Source of the DNA: Neodontobutis hainanensis | Lineage: Eukaryota > Chordata > Actinopteri > Gobiiformes > Odontobutidae | Reading direction: 5' to 3' | Assembly (NCBI GenBank): GCA_024349245.1 | Contig: JALDNG010000022.1 | Span: 1,568,001 to 1,632,000, forward strand | DNA length: 64,000 bases | Shown: piece by piece, positions 63,001-64,000 of the stretch | Layout of the letters: every line of letters starts with the position of its first letter | How positions within the stretch are numbered: the first letter of the stretch is position 1 | Translations under genes and position numbers: made by a program | Notes under the pieces: model-generated | The model's database searches: none | What the model saw: only the letters and a program-made list of their open reading frames with translations | Told to the model about the DNA's origin: nothing

Positions 63001-63603
63001 TATTCCACACGCTTTTCCCTCTGACTCTCTGTGTGTTGCAGACATGGACGAGTGCAAAGATGGGCCGTGCTTCAACAACGCTGTGTGTGTACAAGGAGTT
63101 GGCAATTTCACCTGCGTGTGTGAACCGGGCTACGCTGGTGTCCTGTGTGAGATTAGTGAGTAGGCATCTCTTTCCGCTGCTTTTTACATTATGCTCTCGT
63201 TTAGCAGACAAAGAGAAAATTCATAGTGAGTTGTTTGAAGTTATGTTTCCAAAAAAGTGATTCTCTTATCTTACCCATATTGGGATTGTTAATGAAACCT
63301 AAACCCCTAGTGAAATTAAATGATCACGTTATGAATCCTTGTTCCTACATAAAACCGGATTAGTCTTAATCCTAGACACCTGGTCAGTGAAACCCAATGC
63401 ATTCAGAAGGGAAGTTCAGTGCTTTTATTCCAGTTCAGTGGCTTTTGCCTTTTCATTTAAATACTTAGGAAACTCTTTTTTCCTTGTAGACATCAATGAA
63501 TGTGATTCACAGCCCTGTCTGAATGGAGGGGAGTGCGTTGACCAAGTGGCCAACTTCACCTGTGTTTGTCCCGCTGCCTTCACGGGAACCCTCTGCGAAA
63601 CAG
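54024..63603 (+). CDS. sned1: Sushi, nidogen and EGF-like domain protein 1 (5' part; continues beyond window)
   Basis: Secreted extracellular-matrix glycoprotein. Exons seen: 54024-54242, 60607-60894, 61024-61164, 61868-62030, 62099-62224, 62528-62641, 63042-63155, 63490-63603 (1279 nt, 426 codons plus one base). Residues 1 to about 25 are a signal peptide (MVLVLRVLLSCLCTLLSLDL). Next are VPLEDFYPFG and DDGGSGL, matching the human mature N-terminus, and a NIDO domain at about 95-260 (VNNNGLVSFLREVSQFTPVA, APFWADVDNRRAG, GFNAGDGKRYFNIPGSRTAD). Four EGF-like modules follow, one per exon. The last three begin DVNEC, DMDEC and NINEC (calcium-binding type). EGF modules 2 and 4 keep the C-x-S-x-P-C O-glucosylation pattern (CASNPC, CDSQPC), and module 2 also has CQNGGTC for O-fucose. 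The distal EGF, sushi and fibronectin domains are outside the window. An upstream in-frame GTG is not used: ATG 54024 gives the signal peptide. Confidence 0.95.
56969..57251 (+). repeat. Duplicated block, copy 1
   Basis: Nearly collinear with 59688-59940. Shared sequence starts at ACACCAGAGATGAATGACAG and ends at AGACTCACCAGTTTATTGGG. Its right half (GAGGTTGAGGTACACCCTGG, GGGCAATTTAGACTCACCAG) is a repeat stretch common in teleosts; the left half is not recognised. Confidence 0.85.
57477..57510. repeat. Short tandem repeat, TGTCAGGCTG x3
   Basis: Three direct copies of a 10-base unit (TGTCAGGCTG), followed by a partial unit. Confidence 0.85.
58889..59400. mobile_element. Rearranged Penelope-like 3' fragments, inverted
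   Basis: 58919-59215 is the reverse complement, at roughly four-fifths identity by eye, of 1850-2105 in the left-edge element (shared TCACTAACGACTCTCCT and GGTCAAACTCCTCCCTCTAG). A forward piece follows at about 59276-59400: GAGAGGTGTGAAGGAAGCCA matches the endonuclease end, then CTGACTGAGAACTTTC. At 58892-58954 a 29-base arm and its exact reverse complement enclose GTTTT, so the element ends meet head to head. Confidence 0.75.
59688..59940 (+). repeat. Duplicated block, copy 2
   Basis: Second copy of 56969-57251, about 2.7 kb downstream in the same orientation, with a ~30-base shorter T-rich centre. It is bracketed by two 32-base direct repeats (59638-59669 and 59948-59979, one mismatch) that are absent from copy 1. 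Confidence 0.85.
61310..61445 (-). mobile_element. tRNA-derived SINE, second family (sned1 intron 3)
   Basis: Minus strand GGTGCCCCAGTAGTTCACTT, GGTAGAGCACATACC and GGAGACCTGGGTTTGATACT, then CTCACTCTCACCCTG. It is related to 20990-21152; box B is degraded. Confidence 0.7.
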
Positions 63604-64000
63604 GTTGATTTCTTGTTTATCCCTTTTCTCTAAATACAACAAAAATAAAAGGTTGTCATTATGACTAAATCTGCAGAAGTGAAAATGCATAAATGAAAGC
63701 CCCCCCTTCTCTGTCTGCCCCATGAGTGAATGTTTGTGAATGGGTTGAAAGTGCTTTGGGTGCCTGAGAAGGATACAAAAAAGTGCTATAAAAATTAAAA
63801 ATTATACTATAAATTATAAAATTAAGACAGAAAATACTAGTCCAAGCGCTTTGCTGTTGTTGATAACCTTGCTGATTATCATAAATAGTGACTCAGTAGT
63901 ATTAGTAGTAGCTGTTTCAAGCTATTGTTATTGTACAATAATTGAAAAAGGCTCAAAGATTTATGAGTTAGCATGTTTTGCCATGTCTCTTTTAAAAGAG
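63604..64000. other. sned1: sned1 intron 8 (start only)
   Basis: Intron sequence to the window edge. At 63725-63800, GTGAATGGGTTGAAAGTGCT and AAAAGTGCTATAAAAATTAA resemble the 3' tail of SINE copy E, without a head. Nothing else is evident. Confidence 0.5.

Overview
This is a stretch of a ray-finned (teleost) fish genome. Genes are split into many short exons with GT-AG introns. The introns are AT-rich and carry teleost-type dispersed repeats: tRNA-derived SINEs, a Tc1-like transposon, a LINE fragment and Penelope-like retroelement pieces. All five recognisable protein genes lie on the + strand, head to tail. I assembled the exons by hand from splice sites, reading phase and family similarity. 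In the four complete genes the exon lengths sum to an exact multiple of three and no frame break was found.

Layout: 1-4163 holds a decayed Penelope-like element, a minisatellite and a short intergenic region. 4164-7344 is scly (selenocysteine lyase, 12 exons, 415 aa). 7994-21823 is espnl (espin-like, 11 exons, 1036 aa). 23065-26368 is klhl30 (BTB-BACK-Kelch, 7 coding exons, 600 aa). 27053-52408 is crocc2 (rootletin-like coiled coil, 36 coding exons, 1936 aa). 54024 onward is the 5' part of sned1 (NIDO plus EGF repeats), which runs off the right edge.

The genes are not one pathway. scly recycles selenocysteine in the cytosol. espnl encodes an actin/myosin-III-associated stereocilium protein. 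klhl30 encodes a probable Cullin-3 adaptor. crocc2 encodes a ciliary-rootlet filament protein. sned1 encodes an extracellular-matrix glycoprotein. The order scly-espnl-klhl30 matches human 2q37.3, where ERFE comes next. Here crocc2-sned1 follow directly; in human they also lie on 2q37.3 but further out.

No new biological system is evident. The observations most worth a second look are: a consensus-matching RFX X-box about 260 bp upstream of the crocc2 start; a hairpin-forming inverted repeat of Tc1 transposase sequence inside espnl intron 9; head-to-head Penelope-like fragments in sned1 intron 1 that match the remnant at the left edge; a duplicated ~250-280 bp block flanked by 32-bp direct repeats; and an unclassified repeat shared by espnl and crocc2 introns.
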